DNA of 64,000 nucleotides, from positions 372,001-436,000 of the forward strand of contig JAWDKM010000004.1 in assembly GCA_032464575.1 (NCBI GenBank), read 5' to 3'. The DNA is from Pontivivens sp032464575. GTDB lineage: Bacteria; Pseudomonadota; Alphaproteobacteria; Rhodobacterales; Rhodobacteraceae. Every line of letters starts with the position of its first letter. Position 1 is the stretch's first letter. Shown here piece after piece: positions 24,757 to 34,242 of the stretch. The notes below the pieces were generated by a model, which saw only the letters and a list, made by a program, of their open reading frames with translations, was not told the origin of the DNA and did not search any database. The position numbers were made by a program, and so were the translations under genes.

Positions 24757-25188
24757 TCAGTCCGCCACGGCGTCGAGCGCCATGAGGTAGCCCCGGGCGC
24801 CGAAGCCCGCGATCACCCCCGTCGCGACCGGCGCGATATAGGAGCGATGGCGGAAGGGCTCGCGCGCATGGGGGTTGGACAGGTGCAGCTCGACCACCGT
24901 CGCACCGGGCCGGGACTTCAGCGCATCGTGGAGCGCCACGGACGTGTGCGTATAGGCCCCCGCGTTGAGGATGATCGCGGCTTCCGCCCGATGCGCTGCC
25001 TGGATCAGGTCCACCAAACCACCCTCCGAATTGGTCTGCGCGAAGGTAAGCTCGACGCCCAGCTCCGCCGCCCGCGCCGCACAGCGCGCCTCGATGTCGT
25101 CAAGCGTGTCCGCGCCGTAGATCTCGGGCTCGCGGGTGCCCAGCAGGTTGAGGTTGGGGCCGTTGAGGATGTGGACGGATCGGGTCAT
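24757..25188 (-). CDS. aroQ: 3-dehydroquinate dehydratase, type II
   Basis: A 143-aa shikimate-pathway enzyme, of typical length for the dodecameric type II class. LNGPNLNLLGTREP (residues 8-21) contains the conserved Asn/Arg region and Tyr24 in EIYG is the likely catalytic base. NAGAYTHTSVALHDAL and the ELHLSNPHAREPFRHRSY region carry the substrate-binding Asn, His and Arg residues. It is a single gene here, 61 bp before the alpha/beta-hydrolase gene would end, on the same strand. Confidence 0.95.
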   Translation of the reverse strand: MTRSVHILNGPNLNLLGTREPEIYGADTLDDIEARCAARAAELGVELTFAQTNSEGGLVDLIQAAHRAEAAIILNAGAYTHTSVALHDALKSRPGATVVELHLSNPHAREPFRHRSYIAPVATGVIAGFGARGYLMALDAVAD

Positions 25189-25249
25189 CGGGCTCTCGCT
25201 GAGGTCGGTCGCGACACCGTGCCGCGCCGTGCGGCGCCGGGCAAGCCCG

Positions 25250-26068
25250 TCATCCCAGCCACGCGTCGAGCATCGCGCTCTTCGGGTCGGTCAGTCCGTC
25301 GATCACGTCGAAGTGGTGGCGGCCCTGCTCGATCTCCAGCAGCGTCGTCGCACCGCAGCCCGCCCAGATGTTGGCGATCAGCTCGGACTGGCGGAGGAAC
25401 TCGGGCCGCTCGTAGGCGCCGACCCATGCGATGTGACGCGTACCCTCGCGCGGGGGGTGGAGCGCCGGGCTCTCCGCCGTCGCCTCCTCCCAGTCGAGGC
25501 GCAGGTCGCGGTTGAGCGTGGTGCGCAGGAGCGGGCGCAGGTCGTGCAGGCCGCTGATCGACAGCACGGTCTTCAGGCGCATCGCGCTGCCCTGCCCCAA
25601 CGGGCTCGCGGCACCGGCCATGCGCGTGACGAGATGGCCGCCCGCCGAGTGACCGGCCAGGAAGATCGGCCCCGGCACGATGCCCGCGGCCTGCGCGATA
25701 GCCCGGGCGACCTGCCCGGTGATCGCCGCGATCTTCGCCTCGGGGCACAGCGTGTAGGACGGAATGGCGACCGCGTAGCCGCGCGCGACGGCCCCTGCGG
25801 CGAGGTGCGACCAGTCGCCCTTTGCGAACTGCCGCCAGTAGCCGCCATGGACAAAGACGGCGAGGCCCCGCGGCGCGCCTACGGGCAGAAAGAGGTCGAG
25901 CGCCTCGCGCGCTCCGGCGCCGTAACCGATGTCGAGCCGGACCTCGGGCGCGGTCTCCCGGAACGCGGCAGCGGCACCGGCCCAGCGCGGCGGAAAGCCC
26001 TCCGCCCCTTCGATATGCGCGCCGTTCGCATAGGCGTCATCCCAGTCGTCTAGCGCACGGACAAGCAT
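25250..26068 (-). CDS. Alpha/beta hydrolase, kynurenine formamidase-like
   Basis: A 272-aa hydrolase with the oxyanion motif HGGYW (residues 74-78) and the nucleophile elbow GHSAGG (Ser141), and a candidate catalytic His in RHHFDV near residue 252. HGGYW plus GHSAGGH is the hallmark of the AFMID-type arylformamidases and related esterases. Tryptophan dioxygenase and kynureninase genes lie 30 kb away in the same window without a KynB-type formamidase, so this protein could supply the missing step. An ordinary carboxylesterase is equally possible. ATG 26068 is preceded by GGGAGAA and preferred over the upstream ATG at 26134. Confidence 0.8.
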   Translation of the reverse strand: MLVRALDDWDDAYANGAHIEGAEGFPPRWAGAAAAFRETAPEVRLDIGYGAGAREALDLFLPVGAPRGLAVFVHGGYWRQFAKGDWSHLAAGAVARGYAVAIPSYTLCPEAKIAAITGQVARAIAQAAGIVPGPIFLAGHSAGGHLVTRMAGAASPLGQGSAMRLKTVLSISGLHDLRPLLRTTLNRDLRLDWEEATAESPALHPPREGTRHIAWVGAYERPEFLRQSELIANIWAGCGATTLLEIEQGRHHFDVIDGLTDPKSAMLDAWLG

Positions 26069-26412
26069 GTCTGACGGTTCTCCCTCACACTTCCGGCGCC
26101 GTTCTGACCCTCGCCGGAACGCCAGCGGTACCACAGCCCTATTCCTGCCGCATGACGGTTATGGCGGCCTTCGTCGCTGTTTTCGCAAACTGTTGTCGGA
26201 CAGGCTCAAGCATATTGCGCTCCGAACACTAAACCCAAGGTTGTATTTACTAATCAGATGGTTACGGATGTCACATTTTCGTGGCCTGCCCGTTACAGTT
26301 GGGGTTAACAAGGTCTTAGGAGCCGGCCCGAACCACATTTCGGACACAGCGCGAGACTAGGCGCCATGGGCAAGGGAGCGATTGGCGGACAGCACGCGGG
26401 AGAAGCGGAACC
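26069..26412. other. Divergent intergenic region between the hydrolase and the RTX-Hint gene
   Basis: About 345 bp without a gene. The stretch 26190-26330 is clearly less GC-rich than its surroundings, for instance TTGTATTTACTAATCAG, and probably holds the promoters of both neighbours. No operator-like repeat was recognised. Confidence 0.5.
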
Positions 26413-29400
26413 GTGGCGAATATCTTTACCTATTCCATCTTCACGGCGGCCGATATCGGCCTGACGGGAAGCGGATCTTCGCGCCAGATCACGGTGCCGA
26501 CATCGGCCCCGACGCTCCAGCTTCACCTGACCGACGACGACAACAACTTCGAGAGCCAGCTCGACGAGAGCGGCACGACGCCGAGTACCTCCCAGCTCGG
26601 CTGGGTCTTCGACCCGACCTCGGGCTATTCGACCACGCTGGCGGGCATCGAGACCTATATCGACAACGTCATCACCTTCGACGTGGGTGGCGGAAACACC
26701 GTCGACGTCTACGAGATCTTCCTCGACAGCGGCAGCGGGGGACAGACCTTCTACATCCTCTCCGAACCCGACGTCACCGCGTTCGGCGGATCCACGGGGA
26801 CCAATCCCAGCGACGATTTCTTCCCCAGCGGCCTCACCTACGACGACGTGCCGACCTGGGACGAGACGCTGACCGGCCAGACCGGCGGACCCAATCTCGG
26901 CGGCGATGACAGCATCCAGGGCTTCGAGGGGGACGATTCCCTGCGCGGCCTCAGCGACGACGACACGATCGATGGTGGCGAGGGCGACGATTCGATCGAC
27001 GGCGGCTCCGACGACGACAGCATCTTGGGCGGCAGCGGCAACGACTCGCTGATCGGGGCGGAGAACAACGATACCGTCCTGGGCGGCGCGGACGATGACA
27101 TCGTCTACGGCGACGGATCGGACGTGCGCAATCCCGCGCAGGACGCGGCGAACTTCAACTTCAACCGCTCGAACGTGGACGTGACCGGGTCGAGCGCACC
27201 TGGCGGGGTCGGGGCCGAGTCCGCCGGCGACTTCATCACCTACGAGAACGTCGCGACCACTGCCGGCGGCCAGGCGATCGATGCACGCTTCGTGCTCGTC
27301 GACGTGACGGAGGCGGACGGGGTCACAGCATCCAGCATGCCGGTCGACCTCAACAACTCCGACACGACCGATCCCAACATCGTCATCCTGAACCTCGGCG
27401 CCACCACCACGGCCGCGGGGTCCACCTTTGCCGGGCACCAGGCCAGGATCCGGGTGGAGTTCTACCTCAGCGGCACCGAGACCGCGGTTACGGTCAACGG
27501 CACGTTCACCTTCCTCGACCTCGACGAGACCACGAGCGGCGGCGCGACGACGGACCGCGAGAAGATCACGGTCAGCACGACCGAGTTCACCAACTACACC
27601 GTCACCGACACCACCAACCTGCTCATCGAGGACAACGGCTCCAGCTTCTCCTTCTCGGGCACGCAGAACAACAACCAGAACACCCAGACCGACGAGCAGG
27701 AGCAGAATTCCCAGGTCAATCTCGACTTCACCAACCGGTCCAGCTTCGAGATCACGCTGACCTCGCGCAACGTGAACTCGGGCTTCACCTTCGACACCTC
27801 GAACTTCACGGTCGCGACCACGTCCGAGAACATCTCCGACGAGGGCGACGACAGCGTGGACGGCGGCGCGGGCAACGACACGCTGTTCGGCTCTGCGGGC
27901 CGGGACACGCTGTCGGGCGGCACCGGAGACGACGTCATCGACGGCGGCGCCGATCCCGATCTCATCCTGCTCGAGGACGACTTCGGCGCGGATTCCATCG
28001 ACGGCGGCGCACAGGGCGGCGACCAGGACACGCTGAGCGCCATCGACGTCACGGGCGAAGGGATCGACGTCGTCCTCAACGACTTCAATTCCGGCACCGT
28101 GGTCGGGCGCACGACCGGCGGCACGGCGGCGAGCTTCGACGAGATCGAGGTCTTCATCGCCACGGAACAGGACGACACGTTCGATTCCACCGCCGTCACG
28201 CAGGGTACGGAGATCAACACCGAATCCGGCTCCGACACGATCACAGCGGGTAGCGGCGACGACACGATCAACGCGGACAGCACGCTGGCCGGGCCCTCGT
28301 CGGCCAGCGGCAACGACGTGGTCGATGCCGGCGGCGGCGACGACGTCATCACGACCGGCGACGGCGCGGACACGATCACCGGCGGAACGGGGAACGACGA
28401 CATCACGGCGGGCGGCGGCAACGACACCATCCTGCTGACCGATCTCTTCGGAACCGACACCATCTCGGGCGGTGGCGGGTCGGACACGCTGGATGCAAGC
28501 GGCCTCACCAGCCACGGCGTGACGATCGAGTACACGGGTAATCAGAACGGTACGGTCAGCGATCAGACGAATGCCGCCGGCAGCTTCACCTCGGTCCGCA
28601 ACCTGATCCTCTCCGATCAGGACGATATCGTGGATGCCGAAGCATCGCTGTCCTCGCAGACGCTGGACGGGCGCGACGGCGACGACAGCCTGACGGGCGG
28701 CGGCAACCGGGACAACATCTCCGGCGGCGAAGGCAACGACACGCTGCGCGGCGGCGTGACCAACAGCGAGACCCGCATCGATACGCTCGACGGCGGCGCG
28801 GGCGCGGACCTCATCTTCTACGGCAGCCGGGAGCAGATCGCCGGCGGCACCGGCAGCGACACCATCGAGTTCGAGGATGACGGCCAGACCGGCGGCGTGA
28901 TCATCGACGGTGGCGAGGATGCGGATGACAGCGATATCGACGTCCTGCGCCTCGACGGGACTGGGCTGCGGCGCGGCGATGTCACCTTCACCAGCGCGGA
29001 CGAGGAAGACGGCTTCTTCATCGTCAACGAGGGGGCGGCGGACGAGTACACCGTTACATTCTCGAACATCGAATCCGTGGTGTGCTTCGCCTCCGAAACG
29101 CGGGTGCTGACGCCGCTCGGCCTGCGCCGGGTCGATGCGCTGCGGATCGGCGATCTCGTCGTCACGCGGGACAGCGGGCTGCAGGCAATCCGCTGGATCG
29201 CGCGGAAGGAGGTGCCGGCCGTCGGCGCCCTCGCCCCCGTGGAGATTGCGGCCGGGCGTCTCGGCAACACCACGCCGCTTCGCGTCTCCCCCCAGCATCG
29301 GATCCTGATGCGCGACGGCGGCCTGCGGCTGTCGCATGGCAGCGACGAGATGCTGATCGCCGCGCGCCATCTCGTGGATGGCGGCGGCGTCCACCTGCGC

Positions 29401-29649
29401 CCCGGCGGCACGGTGGAATACGTCCACCTGATGTTCGCACGGCACGAGATCGTCTTCGCCGAAGGGATCGAGGCCGAGAGTTTCCACCCCGGCGAGATGT
29501 CCCTCGGCCGGATCGCGGATGCGGCGCGCGAGGAGCTGTTCGGGCTCTTCCCCGAACTGCGCGTTTTCGGTGCCGCTGCCTACGGTCCCTCTGCGCGCAA
29601 GACGCTGCGCGCCCGCGAATGGGCCGCACCCCTCGCGACCCACGCTTAG
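26413..29649 (+). CDS. RTX-repeat protein with C-terminal Hint domain
   Basis: A 1078-aa acidic protein. After an N-terminal region of about 150 residues, blocks of hemolysin-type calcium-binding nonapeptides appear (GGxGxDxLx pattern, for example GGSGNDSLIG, GGAGNDTLFG, GGTGNDDITAG), clustered around residues 155-225, 475-525, 610-690 and 755-800. A non-repeat segment between (about 235-470) is rich in Thr/Asn. The last 188 residues form a Hint module: Cys891 in VVCFASETRV, the RVSPQHRIL block and a terminal FAEGIEAESFHPGE. Such proteins are abundant in Rhodobacteraceae; secretion by a type I system is expected but no exporter genes are nearby. GTG at 26413 has GGAGAA about 10 bp upstream. 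Confidence 0.87.
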   Translation: MANIFTYSIFTAADIGLTGSGSSRQITVPTSAPTLQLHLTDDDNNFESQLDESGTTPSTSQLGWVFDPTSGYSTTLAGIETYIDNVITFDVGGGNTVDVYEIFLDSGSGGQTFYILSEPDVTAFGGSTGTNPSDDFFPSGLTYDDVPTWDETLTGQTGGPNLGGDDSIQGFEGDDSLRGLSDDDTIDGGEGDDSIDGGSDDDSILGGSGNDSLIGAENNDTVLGGADDDIVYGDGSDVRNPAQDAANFNFNRSNVDVTGSSAPGGVGAESAGDFITYENVATTAGGQAIDARFVLVDVTEADGVTASSMPVDLNNSDTTDPNIVILNLGATTTAAGSTFAGHQARIRVEFYLSGTETAVTVNGTFTFLDLDETTSGGATTDREKITVSTTEFTNYTVTDTTNLLIEDNGSSFSFSGTQNNNQNTQTDEQEQNSQVNLDFTNRSSFEITLTSRNVNSGFTFDTSNFTVATTSENISDEGDDSVDGGAGNDTLFGSAGRDTLSGGTGDDVIDGGADPDLILLEDDFGADSIDGGAQGGDQDTLSAIDVTGEGIDVVLNDFNSGTVVGRTTGGTAASFDEIEVFIATEQDDTFDSTAVTQGTEINTESGSDTITAGSGDDTINADSTLAGPSSASGNDVVDAGGGDDVITTGDGADTITGGTGNDDITAGGGNDTILLTDLFGTDTISGGGGSDTLDASGLTSHGVTIEYTGNQNGTVSDQTNAAGSFTSVRNLILSDQDDIVDAEASLSSQTLDGRDGDDSLTGGGNRDNISGGEGNDTLRGGVTNSETRIDTLDGGAGADLIFYGSREQIAGGTGSDTIEFEDDGQTGGVIIDGGEDADDSDIDVLRLDGTGLRRGDVTFTSADEEDGFFIVNEGAADEYTVTFSNIESVVCFASETRVLTPLGLRRVDALRIGDLVVTRDSGLQAIRWIARKEVPAVGALAPVEIAAGRLGNTTPLRVSPQHRILMRDGGLRLSHGSDEMLIAARHLVDGGGVHLRPGGTVEYVHLMFARHEIVFAEGIEAESFHPGEMSLGRIADAAREELFGLFPELRVFGAAAYGPSARKTLRAREWAAPLATHA

Positions 29650-30341
29650 AGCGATAGCGCCTCCAGCAGACGCTCCGCCCCGACCTCTTCGGCAGGCGCG
29701 TCGAGTTCCACCACACCGCGGCGCAGCGTGACGTAGCGGTCGGCGAGGCCGCGCGCGAAGTCGAAGTTCTGCTCGACCAGCACGATGCACATCTCCCCTT
29801 CCGCGCGCAGGCGCCGGATCACCTCGCCGATCTGGGCGATGATGTTGGGCTGGATCCCTTCCGTCGGCTCATCCAGCAGCAGCACGCGGGGGCGGGTCAC
29901 CAGCGCCCGCGCGATGGCGAGCTGCTGTTGCTGGCCGCCCGACAGGTCGCCGCCACGGCGGCCGCGCATCTCGGCCAGCACGGGGAAGAGCTCGAAGACA
30001 TCCTCGCGCACCTTCCGCGCATCCTTCGGCAGGCAGGCAAAGCCGGTCTCCAGATTCTCCGCCACGCTCATCAGCGGGAAGATCTCGCGGCCCTGCGGGA
30101 CGTAGGCGATCCCGGCCCGCGCCGCGCGGCTGGCGCTCAGATGGCCCAGCGCCGCCCCGTCCAGCGTGATCTGGCCCTCTACATAGGGATGCCGCCCGGC
30201 GATGGCCTTCAGCAGGCTGGTCTTGCCCATCCCGTTGTTGCCCATGACGCAGGTCACCTCGCCCGGCCGCGCCGTCAGGCTCACACCGTCCAGTATCTGG
30301 CTCTGCCCGTAGCGCAGCGTCAGGTTCTCAACTGTCAGCAT
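29646..30341 (-). CDS. urtE: Urea ABC transporter ATP-binding subunit UrtE
   Basis: A 231-aa LivF-type ATPase. The P-loop is GNNGMGKTS, the signature motif is LSGGQQQQLAIARAL and Walker B is RVLLLDEPTEGIQP, followed by EQNFDFARGLADRY, which matches the UrtE branch. It is the last gene of urtABCDE and overlaps urtD by 14 bp. Its stop overlaps the convergent Hint gene by 4 bp. Confidence 0.93.
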   Translation of the reverse strand: MLTVENLTLRYGQSQILDGVSLTARPGEVTCVMGNNGMGKTSLLKAIAGRHPYVEGQITLDGAALGHLSASRAARAGIAYVPQGREIFPLMSVAENLETGFACLPKDARKVREDVFELFPVLAEMRGRRGGDLSGGQQQQLAIARALVTRPRVLLLDEPTEGIQPNIIAQIGEVIRRLRAEGEMCIVLVEQNFDFARGLADRYVTLRRGVVELDAPAEEVGAERLLEALSL

Positions 30342-31083
30342 CGGAGCGCCCCAGATAGACGTCGATCACCTGCGGATCGTTCGTGACGTGGTCGAGGCTG
30401 CCCTCGGCGAGGACCGAGCCTTCGTGCAGCACCGTCACCCGGCAGTCGAGGCGGCGGACGAAGTCCATGTCGTGTTCGACCACGATGACGGCGCGGGTGC
30501 GCGCAGCGCGCTTCAGGATCTCGGTCGTGTGCTCCCGCTCCTCGACGGTCATGCCCGCCGCGGGCTCATCGACCAGCAGGAGTTGCGGGTCCTGGGCGAG
30601 CAGCATCCCGATCTCCAGCCACTGCTTCTGCCCGTGGGAGAGCTCGCCGGCGGGCCGGTCGAGCTCAGCTGTCAGCCCCACCTCCTCGGCCAGTTCCTCG
30701 ATCTTCGCCACATCGTCCGGCGTCGCGCGGAAGCGGAGCACATGCCACCAGTCGCGCAGCTTGCGCAGGGCCAGCGTGAAGTTCTCCCGCACGCTCTGCG
30801 CCTCGAACACGGTCGGTTTCTGGAATTTGCGTCCGATCCCCTCCAACGCGATGCGCGCCTCGTTCAGCCCGATCAGGGAGAGATTGTTTTCTCCCCAAAG
30901 CACCTCGCCTTCGTCGGGCCGGGTCTTGCCGGTGATGATGTCCATCATCGTGGTCTTCCCCGCCCCGTTCGGCCCGATCACCGCCCGCAGCTCCGCCGCA
31001 CCGATGGAGAGCGAGAGGTTGTCGATCGCCTGAAATCCGTCGAAGGAGACGGAGACGCCGTTCACTTCCAGAAGCGCGCTCAC
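30328..31083 (-). CDS. urtD: Urea ABC transporter ATP-binding subunit UrtD
   Basis: A 251-aa LivG-type ATPase. The P-loop is GPNGAGKTT, the signature LSHGQKQWLEIGMLL is the UrtD-specific form, and Walker B reads QLLLVDEPAAGMT. The GTG at 31083 is the start: it overlaps the urtC stop as GTGA and follows GGGAGGGG. The family-typical opening LLEVNGVSVSFDGFQAID begins there. The frame is open far upstream through urtC, but that part has no UrtD similarity. Confidence 0.93.
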   Translation of the reverse strand: MSALLEVNGVSVSFDGFQAIDNLSLSIGAAELRAVIGPNGAGKTTMMDIITGKTRPDEGEVLWGENNLSLIGLNEARIALEGIGRKFQKPTVFEAQSVRENFTLALRKLRDWWHVLRFRATPDDVAKIEELAEEVGLTAELDRPAGELSHGQKQWLEIGMLLAQDPQLLLVDEPAAGMTVEEREHTTEILKRAARTRAVIVVEHDMDFVRRLDCRVTVLHEGSVLAEGSLDHVTNDPQVIDVYLGRSDADS

Positions 31084-32234
31084 CTGCCCCTCCCGAACCG
31101 GTCGAAGAGCCCGCCGATGCCCTGCGGGAAGAAGAGCGTGACCGCGACGAAGCTCAGGCCCAGCAGCACCAGCCACCAGTCGGTCCACTGCACCGTGTAG
31201 AAGCCCAGATCGACCGGCGGCGCCCCGCCCCCGGTGAACCAGCTCGACAACAGCGACACGAAGGCCGCGCCGATCACCGCACCATAGAGCCGCCCGCGCC
31301 CGCCGATCGCCACCCAGACGGCAAGGTAGATCGAGGCGATGGGCGCCAGCTCCGCCGGGTTCACGATGCCCGCCTGCGGGTAGTAGAGCGCCCCCGCGAT
31401 GCCCGCGACCACCGCCGTCAGCGTGAAGACGAAGAGTTTGTAGTGCTCCACCCGGTAGCCGAAGAAGCGCACCCGCGCCTCGTCGTCGCGAATGGCGCGG
31501 ATCGCACTCCCCATCTTGCCCGAGACGACGCGGGCGAAGAGGACGTAGCCCACCGCCAGCGCCACCGCGGAGGCCACGAAGAACACGATGGAAATGGTGG
31601 ACTGCGGCACGCGCTCGAACCCCGGGATGTTCTGGAGCCCGGATAGCCCGTTGTTCCCGCGCAGCCCGCTGTCGTTCTGGAAGAGCCACAGCGACAGCGC
31701 CAGCGTCATCGCCTGCGTGAGGATCGAGAGGTAGACCCCCGTCACCCGGCTGCGGAAGGCGAGCCAGCCGAAGACCAGCGCCAGCAGACCAGGCACCAGC
31801 ACCACCGCCAGCAGTTGCAGCGGCAACGAGTGGGCGAAGGCCCAGATCGGCGGGAACTCTGACGAGCCGACGACCCCGAAGATCTGCGTGGCGATGGCGT
31901 CCCTCACCTCCCCGTCCGTCGGCGGCAGGGCGCCATTCGCAAGGCTGCGTTCCACGATCCCTTCGGTCCGCGCATACATCAGCCACATCCCGACCGCGTA
32001 GCCGCCGATCCCGAAGAACGCCATGTGGCCGAGGCTCAGGATGCCGCAATAGCCCCAGACCACGTCCATCGCGACGGCGACGAGGCACAGGCACAGCGTC
32101 TTGCCCAAAGTCTTGACCATCGAGGTGGAGACGAGCCCCATCTCCGCCATCACGACGGTGGCGAGCGTGAAGAGCGACAGCGCGATCAGGAACCACATGA
32201 CCGAAGGGGTGCGCAGCAGGGTCGTGTTCCGCAT
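31080..32234 (-). CDS. urtC: Urea ABC transporter permease UrtC
   Basis: A 384-aa LivM-type permease with about ten hydrophobic segments. MDVVWGYCGILSLGHMAFFGIGGYAVGMWL is the UrtC landmark (split here as residues near 57-86). The central SRVTGVYLSILTQAMTLALSLW region and the IRDDEARVRFFGYRVE cytoplasmic loop follow. It overlaps urtD by GTGA and is 3 bp from urtB. Confidence 0.93.
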   Translation of the reverse strand: MRNTTLLRTPSVMWFLIALSLFTLATVVMAEMGLVSTSMVKTLGKTLCLCLVAVAMDVVWGYCGILSLGHMAFFGIGGYAVGMWLMYARTEGIVERSLANGALPPTDGEVRDAIATQIFGVVGSSEFPPIWAFAHSLPLQLLAVVLVPGLLALVFGWLAFRSRVTGVYLSILTQAMTLALSLWLFQNDSGLRGNNGLSGLQNIPGFERVPQSTISIVFFVASAVALAVGYVLFARVVSGKMGSAIRAIRDDEARVRFFGYRVEHYKLFVFTLTAVVAGIAGALYYPQAGIVNPAELAPIASIYLAVWVAIGGRGRLYGAVIGAAFVSLLSSWFTGGGAPPVDLGFYTVQWTDWWLVLLGLSFVAVTLFFPQGIGGLFDRFGRGR

Positions 32235-32237
32235 GGC

Positions 32238-34181
32238 TCAGTCCCCCGCCGCGCGGCCCTTGAGCGCGACGATGCCGCGCGGCCGGACCTGGATGAAGAG
32301 GATGACGATCAGGATCATGTAGGTCTGCGCGGCGAGCGTGTTGGACGGGTTCAGCCACTCGATCCCCTTCTGGAACCCGCCGATCAGCCCTGCACCCGCG
32401 AGCGTCCCCCACACGTTGCCGACGCCGCCGACGACCACGGTCATGAAGCTCTGCACGATATAGGCCTGACCCATCTCGGAGGTGACCTGCGCATAGAGCC
32501 CGATGGCCACGCCCGCGATCCCCGCGATGCCGGAGCCGAGGCCGAAGGTCAGCATGTTGATCCGGTTCGGATCGATCCCCATTGAAGCCGCCATGCCGGG
32601 GTTCTGCGTCACGGCACGCACCTCCAGCCCCAGCCGGGTCCGTTTCAACACGAAGAGGATGAGGGCGAGGAACATCAGCGCCAGCACGAAGATCGCGATG
32701 CGGATGTAGCTGATCGAGATCACGTCGTTGATGGCCCACGACCCGTCGAGCCAGGCGGGCGACGTGAGCGGCCGCGCCTGCGTGCCGAAGATGTTCTTGG
32801 CAAGCTGCTGTAACGCGATGGAGATCCCGAAGGTCGCGAGCAGCGTCTCCAACGGCCGGTGGTAGAGCCAGCGGATCACCAGCCGCTCCATCGCCACCCC
32901 GGCGCCAAAGGTCACGGCGAAGGCGAGCGGCAGGGCAAGCAGGATCGACAGCGTGTAGTCCGGCACGAACTGCTGGACGACGAAGCCGGTATAGGCCCCC
33001 ATCATGATGAACTCGCCATGGGCCATGTTGATGACCCCCATGACGCCGAAGGTCACGGCGAGCCCGATGGCCGCAAGGAAGTAGATCGAGGCGAGCGAGA
33101 GCGCGTCGAGCCCCAGATCGGCGGCCTGGCTCACGGCCACCCGTGTCTCGATGCCCTCCAGCGCGTCCTCTGCCGCGGCCGTGATCTCCGCATCGGGCTC
33201 GTCATAGATCACGTAGAAGACGTGGGAGGCGAGCGCCTCGGCCCGTGCTTCATCCGTGACCCGTGGCGCGACGTCGCCTGCAGCAGCGAGGGCGTCATAG
33301 ACGGCGAGCCGCGCCTCCTCGGTATCGAGGCTTTCCACGGGGACATCGCCAACCATGCCGTCGGCGATCCGCAGGACTAGCGCGTCGCGGATCCGACTCG
33401 CCGAGATGAGCGGCGGCGCCAGCTCCGCAGCGATGAGGCGGGCATAGGCCTCCTCCTCCGAAAGGTCCTCGCCGGGTTCAAGGATCGCCGCGACGTTCGC
33501 ACCCTCCGGCACCTCGGTCCCCACGCCCTCCTCACGCGACAGGATCTGGTTCAGCGTCGCGCGGGCATCGACCGACAGATCGCTCGCCAGCCCCCGGATC
33601 GCCGCGATCCGTTCTTCGGGGTCCTCGGCAAAACTGGCCGCGAGCATGTTGGCCACGCGCGTCTTGCGCAGGCGCAGGCCGCCGTTCGGCTCGTCCTCGA
33701 TCGAGGCGCGCAGTGGCGCAAGCTGGTCGGGGTCCATGTCCCGCGCGATCGCGTTCACGGCCGAGATCCGGCGCGAGAGATCCTCGGCGGAGAGCTGGAA
33801 CTGGACCAGCGCCGATCCGATCTCCCGCCGCACGCCGCCATTGGGCTTCACCTGCGCGAAATCGTCCTCGAACACCTCGCCGAGCTCCGAGCGGTCCGCG
33901 ATGTCAAAGAGCGCCAGCCGGTCGTCGCCCAACTCCTCCGCGATGAAGAACAGGCCGTCCTCCTCCCGCTGCCAGACGCCCTTGTCGCGCCAGGCCTCCA
34001 GAAAGCCCTCGATCTCCGGCAGCCCGGAGGCCGCGAGATCGTCGAGCACGACGCCCACGGTGCGGCGGCCGGGCTTGGCCACCTCCTCCGCATGGGTCTG
34101 GAGCAGCGTCTGAAGCTCCTGTGCCGCGGCGGGCGGCGTGAACGCGAGCAGGGTGAGTGCCGCGAGAAGGATGCGGATCAT
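32238..34181 (-). CDS. urtB: Urea ABC transporter permease UrtB
   Basis: A 647-aa protein with a signal peptide (residues 1-20) and a periplasmic domain up to about residue 350, rich in Glu/Ala/Leu. A LivH-type permease domain follows, containing FGVMGVINMAHGEFIMMGAY and GLEVRAVTQNPGMAASMGID. This long N-terminal extension is usual for UrtB of proteobacteria. The start ATG at 34181 lies 61 bp downstream of urtA with a strong hairpin between. Confidence 0.93.
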   Translation of the reverse strand: MIRILLAALTLLAFTPPAAAQELQTLLQTHAEEVAKPGRRTVGVVLDDLAASGLPEIEGFLEAWRDKGVWQREEDGLFFIAEELGDDRLALFDIADRSELGEVFEDDFAQVKPNGGVRREIGSALVQFQLSAEDLSRRISAVNAIARDMDPDQLAPLRASIEDEPNGGLRLRKTRVANMLAASFAEDPEERIAAIRGLASDLSVDARATLNQILSREEGVGTEVPEGANVAAILEPGEDLSEEEAYARLIAAELAPPLISASRIRDALVLRIADGMVGDVPVESLDTEEARLAVYDALAAAGDVAPRVTDEARAEALASHVFYVIYDEPDAEITAAAEDALEGIETRVAVSQAADLGLDALSLASIYFLAAIGLAVTFGVMGVINMAHGEFIMMGAYTGFVVQQFVPDYTLSILLALPLAFAVTFGAGVAMERLVIRWLYHRPLETLLATFGISIALQQLAKNIFGTQARPLTSPAWLDGSWAINDVISISYIRIAIFVLALMFLALILFVLKRTRLGLEVRAVTQNPGMAASMGIDPNRINMLTFGLGSGIAGIAGVAIGLYAQVTSEMGQAYIVQSFMTVVVGGVGNVWGTLAGAGLIGGFQKGIEWLNPSNTLAAQTYMILIVILFIQVRPRGIVALKGRAAGD

Positions 34182-34198
34182 GGGGCGTCCGGTCTTTC

Positions 34199-34234
34199 AA
34201 AAACGGGCGGCGCGCCCCGCGAGAGGCGCGCCGC
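34199..34234 (-). terminator. Attenuator-like terminator between urtA and urtB
   Basis: On the transcribed strand a perfect 10-bp stem (GCGGCGCGCC, 8-nt loop, GGCGCGCCGC at 34207-34234) is followed after CCG by five Ts (34199-34203 on the complement), as in a Rho-independent terminator. It lies 9 bp after the urtA stop. Partial termination would leave more urtA than urtBCDE mRNA, matching the need for excess binding protein. Confidence 0.7.
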
Positions 34235-34242
34235 ATCTTCGA

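Noticed and set aside
26305..29790. A 1161-codon open frame on the minus strand opposite the RTX-Hint gene
   Set aside because: It is an antisense shadow of the repeat-rich GC-biased gene on the plus strand, with no recognisable domain and low-complexity Val/Arg/Asp content.
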